37,325 nucleotides of DNA from Hymenobacter lapidiphilus (GCF_003417065.2 NZ_QVLT01000040.1:1-37325), one strand, 5' to 3'; counted from the first letter of the stretch, positions 15,894 through 24,316 are shown. Numbers and translations: made by a program. The notes: generated from the letters alone by a model not told the origin.

Positions 15894-17225
15894 ATGCACC
15901 TCGTTATTATCGGCAACGGCATCACCGGAGTAACGTGCGCCCTCACGGCGCGGCAGCTACGGCCCGAGGCCTGCATCACGCTCGTATCGGCCGAAAGCAC
16001 CCATCATTTCTCGCGGCCCGCCCTGATGTACGTGTACCTGGGCCACATGCGCTACCAGGACATCAAGCCCTACGAAGACTGGTTCTGGGCCGAAAACCGC
16101 TTGGAGCTGGTGCACGCCACCGCCACCGGACTCGACACCGCTACCAAAACCGTGCAGCTCGACAACGGTATGGCCCTGGCCTACGACAAGCTGCTGCTGG
16201 CCACCGGCTCGCGGGGCCGCCGCGGCTCCTGGCCGGGCTCGGAACTAGCCGGCGTGCAGACCTTCGTGACGCTGCCCGACCTGGAGCTGCTGACCCGCGA
16301 CACCCGCCAGGGCGTGCGCGAGGCCGTAATTGTGGGCGGCGGGCTGATTGGGGTCGAGCTGGCCGAGATGCTGGCCGCCAAGGGCATGGCCGTTACCATG
16401 CTCATCCGCGACGCCCGCTACTGGGGCGCCATTCTGCCGGCTGAGGAAGCCGCCCTGGTGCAGCGCCAGCTCGACGCCCACCACATCGTTACGCGCTACG
16501 GAACCGAGCTTGAGGAAATTCTGGCCGACGAGAACGGCCGGGTGCGGGCCGTGCGCACCACCGCCGGCGAGGAGCTGCCCTGCCAGTGGCTGGGCCTGGC
16601 CATCGGCGTAGAGCCCAACCTCGATTTAGCCGCCGCCGGGGGCCTCGATGTTGACAAAGGCGTACTTGTGACCGAGCACCTGCAAACCACCGACCCCCAT
16701 GTATATGCGGCCGGCGACTGCGCCCAGCTGCGCGCCCCGACCGCGGGTGAGGTGGCCGTAGAGCAGCTTTGGTACACCGGCCGCCAGCAGGGCGAAACCG
16801 TGGCCCACACCCTCTGCGGCGCCGCGCCCCGCCCCTACCAGCGCGGCCAGTGGTTCAACTCGGCCAAGTTCTTCGACCTCGAATACCAGACCTACGGCCG
16901 CGTGCCCGCCGAACCCGCCGCCAACGAGCATAGCTTCTGCTGGCAGCACCCCACCCGCGCCGCGCTGCTACGCATCAATTTCCGGCCCGACACCTTGGCC
17001 GTAACTGGCCTGAATGTGCTGGGCCTGCGCCAGCGCCACGACACCTGGGCCGCTTGGCTACAGGCCGGCACGCCGGTTACCGAGGTGCTGGCCAACCTGG
17101 GCGCGGCCAACTTCGACCCCGAGTTTTTCCGCCAGCACGAGGCAGCCATTGTGGCGCAGTTCAACCAGCAGTTCCCGCAGCACGCGGTGCAGCTGCGCCG
17201 CCGCAAGGGCCTGTTTCGCGTATAG
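15894..17225 (+). CDS. FAD/NAD(P)-dependent pyridine nucleotide-disulfide-type oxidoreductase
   Basis: A 443-residue flavoprotein related to rubredoxin/ferredoxin reductases and the N-terminal part of NirB. FAD binds through GNGITG at residues 7-12 with the second contact at VYAAGDCAQL (270-279). NAD(P)H binds at VGGGLIGVE (147-155). LLATGSR at 102-108 is the usual ATG motif. There is no CxxC redox pair, so it probably passes electrons from NAD(P)H to a separate iron-sulfur partner rather than to a disulfide. The C-terminal part from about residue 315 is family-specific (FNSAKFFDLEYQTYGR). A 74-residue membrane protein follows after 37 bases and a polyferredoxin gene lies downstream on the same strand, so an electron-transfer unit is likely. 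Confidence 0.85.
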   Translation: MHLVIIGNGITGVTCALTARQLRPEACITLVSAESTHHFSRPALMYVYLGHMRYQDIKPYEDWFWAENRLELVHATATGLDTATKTVQLDNGMALAYDKLLLATGSRGRRGSWPGSELAGVQTFVTLPDLELLTRDTRQGVREAVIVGGGLIGVELAEMLAAKGMAVTMLIRDARYWGAILPAEEAALVQRQLDAHHIVTRYGTELEEILADENGRVRAVRTTAGEELPCQWLGLAIGVEPNLDLAAAGGLDVDKGVLVTEHLQTTDPHVYAAGDCAQLRAPTAGEVAVEQLWYTGRQQGETVAHTLCGAAPRPYQRGQWFNSAKFFDLEYQTYGRVPAEPAANEHSFCWQHPTRAALLRINFRPDTLAVTGLNVLGLRQRHDTWAAWLQAGTPVTEVLANLGAANFDPEFFRQHEAAIVAQFNQQFPQHAVQLRRRKGLFRV

Positions 17226-17262
17226 CCCGGCGGCCATTTTCGCCTTTATTTTCTTCCTCCGC

Positions 17263-17487
17263 ATGGATTTCAGCAAACTTTACCATCCCAGCGCCCTCAA
17301 CAGCTTCCAGTACATTGCCGTGGTGGGCGCCATCATGAGCGGCGGCGCGCAGCTCATCATCCACCTGCTCAACTACCCCCGGCCCGAGGGCTACCTCTAC
17401 CTGTACTGGTGTTGGCTGGGTCTGTACATCGTGGGCTCGTTGCTCAACCTGTTCGGAAAACCCAACAACGGCCACCATCATCACTAA
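17263..17487 (+). CDS. Small two-helix membrane protein
   Basis: 74 residues starting MDFSKLYHPSALNSFQYIAV at the ATG at 17263, 37 bases after the reductase stop, with two hydrophobic segments (about residues 17-37 and 46-63) and a His-rich tail GHHHH. The frame is open further upstream, inside the reductase gene, but that part is shadow. The position suggests co-transcription with the reductase and perhaps a membrane anchor or accessory subunit. The terminal histidines could bind a metal. No family is recognised. Confidence 0.72.
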   Translation: MDFSKLYHPSALNSFQYIAVVGAIMSGGAQLIIHLLNYPRPEGYLYLYWCWLGLYIVGSLLNLFGKPNNGHHHH

Positions 17488-17503
17488 AAGTAGCGGTTAG
17501 CCA

Positions 17504-17650
17504 GAACGTCATTCTGAGCGCAGTGCAGCGGAGTCGAAGAATCTCTACTGCAATGCTAATCCTAACATCAGGATTTGCTGTAGCGGGAGAGATTCTTCGG
17601 CTACGGCTCCGCACCCTGGCTCTATGCGCCACATGCTCGGAATGACGTTC
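17504..17650. repeat. Hybrid intergenic palindrome
   Basis: Starts GAACGTCATTCTGAGCGCAG and ends GCTCGGAATGACGTTC. The core GAAGAATCTC matches one subfamily, while the following TACTGCAATGCTAATCC matches the other. The arms differ on the right side (extra CACCCTGGCTCTATGCGCCAC), so only outer and core parts pair. It separates the small membrane protein from the polyferredoxin gene. Confidence 0.75.
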
Positions 17651-17676
17651 AGTCCAATCATCATCCAGCCCTGCCC

Positions 17677-19053
17677 ATGACCACTACCCAAACGTTGACC
17701 GCCGATGCGCCCCTACCCGAGGTGGCGGGCACCGAAAAGCTGCTGCTGACCCTGGTAGCGCTAGGGCTGCTGCTGCTGCTGCCCGCCACCTTCGATGCCG
17801 ATGCGCAGCGGGCGCACGCCTGCTTCTACGCGGCGCTGGGCCTCATCAGCATCGGTACGCTGGGCTGGGCCGGTTGGAAATACGGCCGCAAGCCACCCGG
17901 GGTGCAGCATAACAACCTGTGGCTGCGGGCCAGCACCAGCCGCGGGGCCGTGGCCTGGATTACGGGCATCGTGCTCACGGGTTTCTACGTCATCCTCTAC
18001 TGGTTCAGCAGCCCCGACGACCAGGGCAATTTCGGGCCGCTCAACCAGCTCGTGCACGCCCTCGATCCGTTTAGTCAGGCGTTGCGCAATAAGCCCTCCG
18101 ACCAGTGGTTTCTCTACGGCGCCTTTTACACGCTGGCCATTCTGGTGATGGGCGTGCGGGGGCTTTTGAAGTACCGCCACTCGCCCTACCACCTCATCCG
18201 CACCGGCTCGCTGATGTTCTTTCAGCTCGGGTTTGCCTTCCTGCTGCCGGGGCTGCTGCTGGCCTTTCAGCGGCCCGAATTCTACTTCAGCTACTTCTGG
18301 CCCCTCAAACAGGACTACCTGTTTCCCGACACCGTGGGCTACCTGCTAAAGGATGGCGGGCCGGCGCTGGGCGTATTCATGGTGTTCTGGACCGCCGTTA
18401 TTTCCTTCGTGGCCACGCCGGTGCTCACCTACTTTTTCGGCAAGCGCTGGTACTGCTCGTGGGTGTGCGGCTGCGGGGGCCTGGCCGAAACCGCCGGCGA
18501 CCCCTATCGCCAGCTCTCCGACAAAAGCCGCACCGCTTGGCGCTGGGAAGTGCGCATAATTTACACAGTATTGGGGCTGATTGTGGCCCTCACCGCCCTG
18601 CTGTGGGTGGGCGCTTCGGGTGCGGTACCGGCCTTGCAGGGTATCACTCAGCCGCTTTCTCAGGCCTATGGTTTCGCTATTGGCGCTGTATTTTCGGGCG
18701 TGATTGGCGTGGGTTTTTACCCGTTGATGGGGGCGCGGGTGTGGTGCCGCTTCGGCTGCCCAATGGCCGCCTACCTGGGCTTGCTCCAGAAGCACTTCTC
18801 GCGCTTCCGCATCACCACCAACGGGGCCCAGTGCATTAGCTGCGGCAACTGCTCGAACGTCTGCGAAATGGGCATCGATGTGAAGCAGTATGCCCAACGC
18901 GGCGAGCCCATCATCCGGGCCTCCTGCGTGGGCTGCGGCATGTGCTCCACGGCCTGCCCCCGCGGCGTACTCAACCTCGAAAACGGCCCCCGCGAAAACC
19001 GCTACCAGGGCTCCCAACTCATCCACGCCGATTCGCTGCGGATATTGAGTTAG
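17677..19053 (+). CDS. Membrane polyferredoxin, NapH/CcoG-like 4Fe-4S protein
   Basis: A 458-residue protein with about six membrane helices and two ferredoxin-type clusters near the C-terminus. Cluster ligands are CISCGNCSNVC (C386, C389, C392, C396) and CVGCGMCSTAC (C417, C420, C423, C427). Between helices there are the NapH-type pairs WYCSWVCGCGG (C260, C264, C266) and RVWCRFGCP (C357, C361), which in this group sit at the membrane surface. Such proteins move electrons between the quinone pool or a cytoplasmic reductase and a membrane or periplasmic acceptor. A FAD reductase and a small membrane protein lie upstream on the same strand. ATG 17677 gives MTTTQTLTADAPLPEV, then the first helix at about residue 21. 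Partner and physiological role are unknown. Confidence 0.83.
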   Translation: MTTTQTLTADAPLPEVAGTEKLLLTLVALGLLLLLPATFDADAQRAHACFYAALGLISIGTLGWAGWKYGRKPPGVQHNNLWLRASTSRGAVAWITGIVLTGFYVILYWFSSPDDQGNFGPLNQLVHALDPFSQALRNKPSDQWFLYGAFYTLAILVMGVRGLLKYRHSPYHLIRTGSLMFFQLGFAFLLPGLLLAFQRPEFYFSYFWPLKQDYLFPDTVGYLLKDGGPALGVFMVFWTAVISFVATPVLTYFFGKRWYCSWVCGCGGLAETAGDPYRQLSDKSRTAWRWEVRIIYTVLGLIVALTALLWVGASGAVPALQGITQPLSQAYGFAIGAVFSGVIGVGFYPLMGARVWCRFGCPMAAYLGLLQKHFSRFRITTNGAQCISCGNCSNVCEMGIDVKQYAQRGEPIIRASCVGCGMCSTACPRGVLNLENGPRENRYQGSQLIHADSLRILS

Positions 19054-19107
19054 GCACGGTTCCCCGTGCTCTCTAAACCAAATGCTAAAGCACGGCATGA
19101 TACCACC

Positions 19108-19160
19108 AAGAGAAAGCCGGTTTACAATCATTTCAATGTTTGTAAACGGCTTTCTCTTTT
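19108..19160. terminator. Bidirectional terminator between convergent genes
   Basis: AAGAGAAAGCCGGTTTACAA pairs with TTGTAAACGGCTTTCTCTT with a single extra C, around a 12-base loop. It is followed on the plus strand by TTTGACTTTTTTTT. It serves the polyferredoxin gene and the convergent peroxiredoxin gene. Confidence 0.82.
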
Positions 19161-19179
19161 GACTTTTTTTTCGTCTTCC

Positions 19180-19641
19180 TTAACTCTTGGCCAGCTTGGT
19201 CAGCACTTCCTTGGTTTTGCTCACGTGGTCGGCGGCGTTACTCAGCGAGTTGAAGATGTACTGGATGACGCCTTGCTGGTCGATGACGAACGTGACGCGG
19301 CCGGGCAGCAGGCCCAGCAGGGCGCGGGGCACCTCGTAGAGCTTACGCACCTGCCCACCGGTGTCGGCCAGCAGCGGGAAGGGCAGGCGGTGCTTGTCGG
19401 CGAACTGCTGGTGCGAGGCTTCCGAGTCGGAGCTGACGCCTACCACTTCGGCCCCGAGGTCCTGGAAATCCTGGTATTCGTCGCGGAACGAGCAGGCCTG
19501 GGTGGTGCAGCCGGGCGTGTTATCCTTGGGATAGAAGTAGAGCACCACGTTGCGCTGGCCGCGCAGGTCGCTGAGGCGGAACGTGTCGCCGGTAGCAGTG
19601 GGCAGGGTAAAATCGGGGGCTTGGTCGCCGGTCTGGAGCAT
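19180..19641 (-). CDS. bcp: Thiol peroxidase, Bcp/PrxQ-type peroxiredoxin
   Basis: A 153-residue peroxiredoxin that reduces hydrogen peroxide and organic peroxides in the cytoplasm with thioredoxin as reductant. The family pattern is complete: APDFTLPTATGDTFRLSDLRG, then VVLYFYPKDNTPGCTTQAC with peroxidatic C45 and resolving C50 (the close-Cys arrangement of PrxQ/Bcp), FRDEYQDF and GVSSDS. Length is normal (about 150-155). ATG 19641 is the obvious start; an upstream open frame to 20040 is shadow of the divergent glycosyltransferase. A perfect promoter box lies at 19713-19720, giving a leader of about 65 bases, and a strong terminator follows the stop. Confidence 0.93.
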   Translation of the reverse strand: MLQTGDQAPDFTLPTATGDTFRLSDLRGQRNVVLYFYPKDNTPGCTTQACSFRDEYQDFQDLGAEVVGVSSDSEASHQQFADKHRLPFPLLADTGGQVRKLYEVPRALLGLLPGRVTFVIDQQGVIQYIFNSLSNAADHVSKTKEVLTKLAKS

Positions 19642-19712
19642 AGAATTGGAGCGGCGCGGGGCCGGTAGCTGGGCGCGGAGCTGCGCGGGCTTAGCCCAAC
19701 CGTGGGCCGGTG

Positions 19713-19720
19713 CAAAAGTA
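19713..19720 (-). promoter_or_regulatory. Promoter box of bcp
   Basis: TACTTTTG on the minus strand, an exact TAnnTTTG match. It predicts a start near 19706. Confidence 0.55.
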
Positions 19721-19792
19721 GCCCAAAACTGCCGATGCGCCCCCGCAGCCGGCACGCCAGCTGCCGGCCCGACCGAAGCCAGGGCATCTGTG

Positions 19793-19800
19793 CATCTTTG
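19793..19800 (+). promoter_or_regulatory. Possible promoter box of the Dpm1-like gene
   Basis: CATCTTTG, 7 of 8 to TAnnTTTG, 85 bases before the ATG at 19886. Divergent from the bcp promoter, with about 75 bases between the two boxes. Weak call. Confidence 0.3.
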
Positions 19801-19885
19801 CACCGCTTTTGGTGCCGGCGGCAGTTCGCCAGCGCCGGCCAGCCGCCCGAATCGGGCCGGCCGCCTCTCTCCTCCCCGCTCCTGC

Positions 19886-20575
19886 ATGGTCATCGACGTT
19901 ATCATTCCCGCCTTCAACGAGGAGCAATCTATTGGCCGGGTGCTGGCCGAAATTCCGGCCGGGTTGGTGCGCGAGGTTATCGTGGTCGACAACAACTCGG
20001 GCGACCAGACGGGGGCCGTAGCAGCCGCAGCCGGGGCCACCGTGCTGCGCGAGCCCCGCCCCGGCTACGGCCACGCCTGCCTGGCCGGCATGGCCCACTG
20101 CTTCGCCCGCCCCGCCGCCGAGCAGGCCGACATCATCGTGTTTCTCGATGGCGACTATTCCGACTTCCCCGCCGACATGACGGCGCTGGTGCAGCCCATC
20201 GTGCGCGACGAGGCCGACATAGTGATTGGCTCGCGGGCCCTGGGCGAGCGGGAAAACGGCTCGATGCTACCCCAGCAACTATTCGGCAACTGGCTGGCCA
20301 CTACCCTGCTGCGCTGGTTCTACGGCGCCCGGTTCACCGACCTGGGCCCGTTCCGGGCAATCCGGCGCGAGGCCCTGCAACGTATCGGCATGCAGGATAC
20401 CACCTATGGCTGGACGGTGGAAATGCAGCTCAAGGCCGCCAAGCTTGGGCTGCGCTCCGTGGAAGTGCCCGTCCGCTACCGCCGCCGCATTGGCGTCAGC
20501 AAAGTATCGGGCACCGTAAAAGGCACCCTGGGCGCGGGCTATAAGATTCTGTGGACGATTTTTCGGTATTTGTAA
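19886..20575 (+). CDS. Dpm1-like GT2 glycosyltransferase (polyprenyl-phosphate sugar synthase type)
   Basis: A 229-residue GT-A enzyme of family 2 resembling dolichol/undecaprenyl-phosphate mannosyl- or glucosyltransferases, which load a nucleotide-activated sugar onto a lipid phosphate at the cytoplasmic membrane face. Motifs: DVIIPAFNEEQSIGRVLAEI, VIVVDNNSGDQT for nucleotide binding, PRPGYGHACLAGM, FLDGDYSDFPADM with the metal-binding acidic residues, GSRALGERENGSM, and YRRRIGVSKVSGTVKG near the end. There is no membrane domain, so it is the short soluble form. ATG 19886 gives MVIDVIIPAFN; the frame upstream to 19550 is shadow of bcp. Its lipid-linked product could feed GT-C enzymes such as the one at 22350. 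Confidence 0.85.
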   Translation: MVIDVIIPAFNEEQSIGRVLAEIPAGLVREVIVVDNNSGDQTGAVAAAAGATVLREPRPGYGHACLAGMAHCFARPAAEQADIIVFLDGDYSDFPADMTALVQPIVRDEADIVIGSRALGERENGSMLPQQLFGNWLATTLLRWFYGARFTDLGPFRAIRREALQRIGMQDTTYGWTVEMQLKAAKLGLRSVEVPVRYRRRIGVSKVSGTVKGTLGAGYKILWTIFRYL

Positions 20576-20597
20576 GGGACTGTGAGGTGAAAAGAGA

Positions 20598-20696
20598 AAC
20601 GTCATTCAGAGCGTAGCGAAGAATCTCGCGTGCTGACGTTAGTTTGTCGTCGCAATGGTAGCACGCGAGATTCTTCGCTGCGCTCTGAATGACGTT
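20598..20696. repeat. Long intergenic palindrome, GAAGAATCTCGCG type
   Basis: AACGTCATTCAGAGCGTAGC, then GAAGAATCTCGCGTGCT, with the right arm AGCACGCGAGATTCTTCGCT and CGCTCTGAATGACGTT. Stem of about 38 bp with one or two mismatches and a loop of about 24. It lies between two same-strand glycosyltransferase genes and may reduce read-through. Confidence 0.87.
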
Positions 20697-20746
20697 CACT
20701 CTACCACCTGCCCAACCGCTCACCCCATCACCCGCTTACCCCCTAA

Positions 20747-22237
20747 ATGCTCGCTCTGCAAGTTCTGTTGATAACGGTGTATGGCCTGTGCCTGCTGCTG
20801 CTGCTGGGGTTCAGCCTCACGCAATGGCAACTGACGCGGCTGGCCCGCCGCGTGTACGCCGCCCCCCCGCTGCCCGCGCCGCCCGCGCCCGCCGAGTGGC
20901 CCCGCCTGACGGTACAGCTGCCGCTCTACAACGAGCCATTCGTGGTCGAGCGCCTCATTGATGCCTGCGCCGCCCTCAACTACCCCGCCGGCCGCCTGCA
21001 CGTGCAGGTGCTCGACGATTCGACCGACGAAACCGTGGCCCTGGCCGCGGCTCGCGTGCAGCACCATGCTGCCCGGGGCCTGCACATCACCCACGAGCGG
21101 CGGGCCGAGCGCACCGGCTATAAGGCCGGCGCCCTGGTCCACGGTCTCACCTGTACCGAGGGCGAGCTTATTGCCATTTTCGACGCTGATTTCCTCCCTG
21201 AAGCCGACTTCCTACGCCAAACGGTACCGCACTTTTTCGGGCCCAACAGTGCCCGCACCGGTGTGGTGCAAACCCGCTGGGGCCACCTCAACGAAGACTA
21301 CTCGCTGCTGACTGAACTGCAGGCTTTTGGGCTGAACGCGCACTTTTTCGTGGAGCAGGTGGGCCGGCAGGCGGGCGGGCACTTCCTGAACTTCAATGGT
21401 ACGGGCGGCATCTGGCGGCGCGCCTGCATCGAGGATGCCGGCGGCTGGCACGCCGACACGCTCACCGAAGACCTCGACCTGAGCTACCGGGCTCAACTGC
21501 GGGGCTGGCACTTCCACTATCTGCCCCAGGTAGCCGCTCCCGCCGAGCTGCCCATCACCATGGATGCGCTCAAGTCGCAGCAGTTTCGCTGGACCAAGGG
21601 CGCGGCCGAAACGGCCCGCAAGCACCTGGCGCAGGTATGGCGCTCGGGCCAGCCGCTCGGCACCCGTCTGCACGCCACGTTTCATCTGCTCAATAGCGCC
21701 GTGTTCGTGGCTATTCTGCTGATGGCGGTGTTGAGCGTGCCGCTGCTGTTTGTGCGGGCCTTGGGGGCCGAGCAGCTGCGGCCGGTTTTCTACCTGGCCT
21801 CGTTGTTCCTGGTCACGCTGCTGCCGCTCACGTTTTACTTCCGCACGGCCTGGCAGCAGGCGGCCCGGCGGCGGCCTACCCCCATGGGCTTCGTGGGCCA
21901 GCTACTGTTGTTTCTGGCGTTTTCAATGGGCCTGAGTCTGCACAACTCCCGCGCCGTGCTGCTGGGGCTGCTGGGCCAGCGTAGCGCCTTTATCCGCACG
22001 CCCAAGCTGGGCGCCGGGGCTACTAAAGCGGCTGGCTCCAGCAGTTGGCGCGGCCGGCGTTACCGCACCAGCCGACTGCTGGGCGGCCTCACTCTGCTCG
22101 AAGGCCTGCTCGCCGCTTACTTCCTGTTCGGCATCGGGGCCGGCATCTATCTGCACGAATACGGCCTGCTGCCCACCCACCTGCTGCTGGCCACCGGCTA
22201 CGGGCTGGTGTTCTACTACTCGCTGCGCCACGCCTAA
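20747..22237 (+). CDS. Membrane GT2 glycosyltransferase, cellulose-synthase-like
   Basis: A 496-residue processive-type GT2 with one N-terminal helix (about residues 2-24), a cytoplasmic catalytic domain and four or five C-terminal helices. Catalytic landmarks are all present: VQLPLYNEP, VLDDSTDET (about 88-96), IFDADFLPEADF with D146/D148, TEDLDLSYRA (240-249) carrying the TED base, and QQFRW (278-282), the Q(Q/R)xRW motif. It resembles CsbB/beta-glycosyltransferases such as those making glucosyl-lipids or beta-glucans in Bacteroidota rather than true BcsA, because a PilZ domain is absent. ATG 20747 begins MLALQVLLITVYGLCLLLLL. It lies between the Dpm1-like and GT-C genes on the same strand, suggesting a shared glycan pathway. 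Confidence 0.86.
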   Translation: MLALQVLLITVYGLCLLLLLGFSLTQWQLTRLARRVYAAPPLPAPPAPAEWPRLTVQLPLYNEPFVVERLIDACAALNYPAGRLHVQVLDDSTDETVALAAARVQHHAARGLHITHERRAERTGYKAGALVHGLTCTEGELIAIFDADFLPEADFLRQTVPHFFGPNSARTGVVQTRWGHLNEDYSLLTELQAFGLNAHFFVEQVGRQAGGHFLNFNGTGGIWRRACIEDAGGWHADTLTEDLDLSYRAQLRGWHFHYLPQVAAPAELPITMDALKSQQFRWTKGAAETARKHLAQVWRSGQPLGTRLHATFHLLNSAVFVAILLMAVLSVPLLFVRALGAEQLRPVFYLASLFLVTLLPLTFYFRTAWQQAARRRPTPMGFVGQLLLFLAFSMGLSLHNSRAVLLGLLGQRSAFIRTPKLGAGATKAAGSSSWRGRRYRTSRLLGGLTLLEGLLAAYFLFGIGAGIYLHEYGLLPTHLLLATGYGLVFYYSLRHA

Positions 22238-22260
22238 TGGGGTTTTTGGGCAGGTAAAAC

Positions 22261-22305
22261 GACATACCGTAGGAGCGGGGCTTGCCCCCGCTCCTACGGT
22301 ATGTC
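22261..22305. repeat. REP-like 20-bp hairpin
   Basis: GACATACCGTAGGAGCGGGG pairs perfectly with 22286-22305 around the 5-base loop CTTGC. The inner GTAGGAGCGGGGCTTGCCCC starts with GTAG, the tetranucleotide of RAYT-associated REP elements, and closely resembles Pseudomonas-type REPs as I recall them. It differs from the other palindromes here. It lies 23 bases after a stop codon and has no T tract. Confidence 0.7.
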
Positions 22306-22349
22306 TGGCTCCCAATAACTTAGTTCACCCCTTGCTCCCTGGCCCCTAA

Positions 22350-23696
22350 ATGAAACCCGCCCACCTCGCCGCCCTGCTGGTTAGCGCCGTTGCCTATGCG
22401 CTGCTGGCCTACGCTGTGCCCCGTGCGGCGTTCGGACAGCTGGCGGGGCTGCTGGCACTGGCGTTCGGGCTGTACGTGTGGCTGCTGAAAACGGGCCTGC
22501 CGCTGCGCCAAGGGTTGCTGGCAGCGCTGCTGCTGCGCCTGCTCTGGCTGCCTGCCCTGCCTGCCCTCTCCGACGACTACCACCGCTTCCGCTGGGACGG
22601 TCTGCTGCTCAGCCAGGGCCAGAACCCCTACCGCTACCGCCCCGACGAACTGGCCGGCCCCGACGCATCACGAAAAGCAGAAAACACGCAACTACAGGTC
22701 CTCTACCCCCGCCTCAACTCGCCCCACTACTACTCGGTGTACCCGCCCGTCGACCAGGCCGCATTTGGGCTGGCGGCTTGGTTGTTTCCGGCTTCGGAGC
22801 GCGGCTTCGTGGTAGCGCTGCGGGTACTGCTGCTGCTGGCCGAAGCCGCCACGGCCGGGCTGCTGCTGGCGCTGCTGCGGCGGTTTGGGCAGCCTCCCGA
22901 GCGGGCGCTGTGGTACCTGCTCAACCCGCTGGTTGTTGTGGAGCTAACCGGCAACCTGCACTTTGAGGGGCTGGTGGGCTGCTATGTACTACTGATGCTG
23001 TGGCTGCTGGCGCGGGGCCGGGCGGCGGCGGGCGGCGGGGCGCTGGCGCTGGCTGTAGCCACCAAGCTGCTGCCGCTGCTGGTGCTGCCGCTGCTGCTGC
23101 GCCGCTTGGCCTGGCCACAGCAGCTCCGCTTCGGGCTGGCGCTAGCGGTAGTACTGGCGGCGCTATTTGTACCGTTTCTGAGCATGGAACTAGTCGCGAA
23201 CATCGGCCGTAGCCTCAACCTGTACTTCCGCAGCTTCGAGTTCAATGCCAGCATTTATTACCTGACCCGCGCTGCCGGAAAGTGGCTTTCGGGCTACAAC
23301 CAGATTGCCCTGCTTGGCCCCGCGCTGGCGCTGCTGACGGCTGCGGGCGGACTGCTGCTTGCTGCTACCGAGCGGCGACCTACCTGGGCCACGCTGCCGC
23401 GGGCATTGCTGCTGCTGCTCACGCTGTACTTTCTGCTGGCTACCACCGTGCACCCCTGGTACCTCGCGCCGTTGGTGCTGCTGAGCGTGTTCACGCGGGC
23501 TCGTTACGCGCTGGTGTGGTCGGGCATTGCGGTGCTGTCGTACGCCGCCTACCGCACCACGGCTTACACCGAAAACCTGTGGCTGGTGGCCCTAGAGTAC
23601 ACCGTTGTGCTGGCTGTACTCCTGCTCGACCTCCGCCAGGGTCGGCTCAGTGGGCCGTACCCCGAGGTGCAGCCTAGGCCAGCGCGGGGCGCTTAG
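22350..23696 (+). CDS. GT-C-type membrane glycosyltransferase
   Basis: A 448-residue protein with about 11 hydrophobic helices, probably a lipid-phosphate-sugar-dependent transferase acting outside the membrane. After the second or third helix comes LSDDYHRFRWDGLLLSQGQNPYRY, where the acidic pair and the NPY element match mannosyltransferase-like GT-C proteins. The late motif TTVHPWYLAPLVLL is also shared with these families. ATG 22350 starts MKPAHLAALLVSAVAYALL. The stop codon overlaps that of the convergent TIGR04282 gene by four bases (23693-23696), with no room for a terminator between them. It may use the lipid-linked sugar made by the Dpm1-like enzyme upstream. Acceptor unknown. Confidence 0.78.
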   Translation: MKPAHLAALLVSAVAYALLAYAVPRAAFGQLAGLLALAFGLYVWLLKTGLPLRQGLLAALLLRLLWLPALPALSDDYHRFRWDGLLLSQGQNPYRYRPDELAGPDASRKAENTQLQVLYPRLNSPHYYSVYPPVDQAAFGLAAWLFPASERGFVVALRVLLLLAEAATAGLLLALLRRFGQPPERALWYLLNPLVVVELTGNLHFEGLVGCYVLLMLWLLARGRAAAGGGALALAVATKLLPLLVLPLLLRRLAWPQQLRFGLALAVVLAALFVPFLSMELVANIGRSLNLYFRSFEFNASIYYLTRAAGKWLSGYNQIALLGPALALLTAAGGLLLAATERRPTWATLPRALLLLLTLYFLLATTVHPWYLAPLVLLSVFTRARYALVWSGIAVLSYAAYRTTAYTENLWLVALEYTVVLAVLLLDLRQGRLSGPYPEVQPRPARGA

Positions 23697-24316
23697 CCGC
23701 GGGGTAGCTTGGGGCCAGTGGCCGAAGCCGGATTTTGCTGCCAGGCGCGCAGGTCGTCCAAGGTGTCGAGGTCCTGCAATTCGGGTAGCAGGTGCACTTG
23801 CAGACCCAGCCGGGCGGCGTCGGCCAGGGTGTCGGCCAGCACGGAGGCCGTACTCCAGGCTTTACCGGCAAAAAACAGGGGGTGCAGCCGTTTCATGCCC
23901 AGCAGGTAATAGCCGCCGTCGGCGGCTGGCCCCAGCACCACATCGTGCGTACGCAGGGCCGCGAAGGCAGCTGTCAGGTGTCCTGTCGTCAGGCCCGGGC
24001 AGTCGGTGCCGATAATTACGGCCGCCTCGACGGGGCGGGTAAAATCGTAAGCAAAAGCAGCCTGCATCTTCTGGCCTAGGTCGCCGGCTGGCTGAGGGCG
24101 CTGCTCGAAACCAACCCAATCGGCGGCAACGGCCGGGGCGTTGTCGCCTACCAGCCAAGCCGTTTTGTGCACGGCCAACGGGGCCACTACGGCCCGCGTG
24201 TGGGCCAGCAGCGCCCGGTAGGTTGCCAGGGCGGCTTCGTTGCCGATGCCAGCCGCCAGCCGGGTTTTCACGCGACCCAGTTCGGGATGCCGGGCAAATA
24301 TGATGAGCGAATGCAA
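23693..24316 (-). CDS. TIGR04282-type nucleotidyl/glycosyltransferase (DUF2064), arsenosugar-type cluster
   Basis: 207 residues in the TIGR04282/DUF2064 group of GT-A-like proteins, often found with TIGR04283 and ArsS in arsenosugar-type loci. Motifs: SLIIFARHPELGRVKTRLA at the start (nucleotide-binding, with KTRL), VIIGTDCPGLTTGHLTAAF with the TDCP metal-binding element, and LGPAADGGYYLLGM. Length is normal. The start codon is TTG at 24316; no ATG is available before the first motif. It is last in the minus-strand cluster, about 100 bases after the rhodanese gene. In arsenosugar formation such proteins are thought to act on the sugar part; the actual substrate has not been read from sequence. 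Confidence 0.85.
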   Translation of the reverse strand: MHSLIIFARHPELGRVKTRLAAGIGNEAALATYRALLAHTRAVVAPLAVHKTAWLVGDNAPAVAADWVGFEQRPQPAGDLGQKMQAAFAYDFTRPVEAAVIIGTDCPGLTTGHLTAAFAALRTHDVVLGPAADGGYYLLGMKRLHPLFFAGKAWSTASVLADTLADAARLGLQVHLLPELQDLDTLDDLRAWQQNPASATGPKLPRG

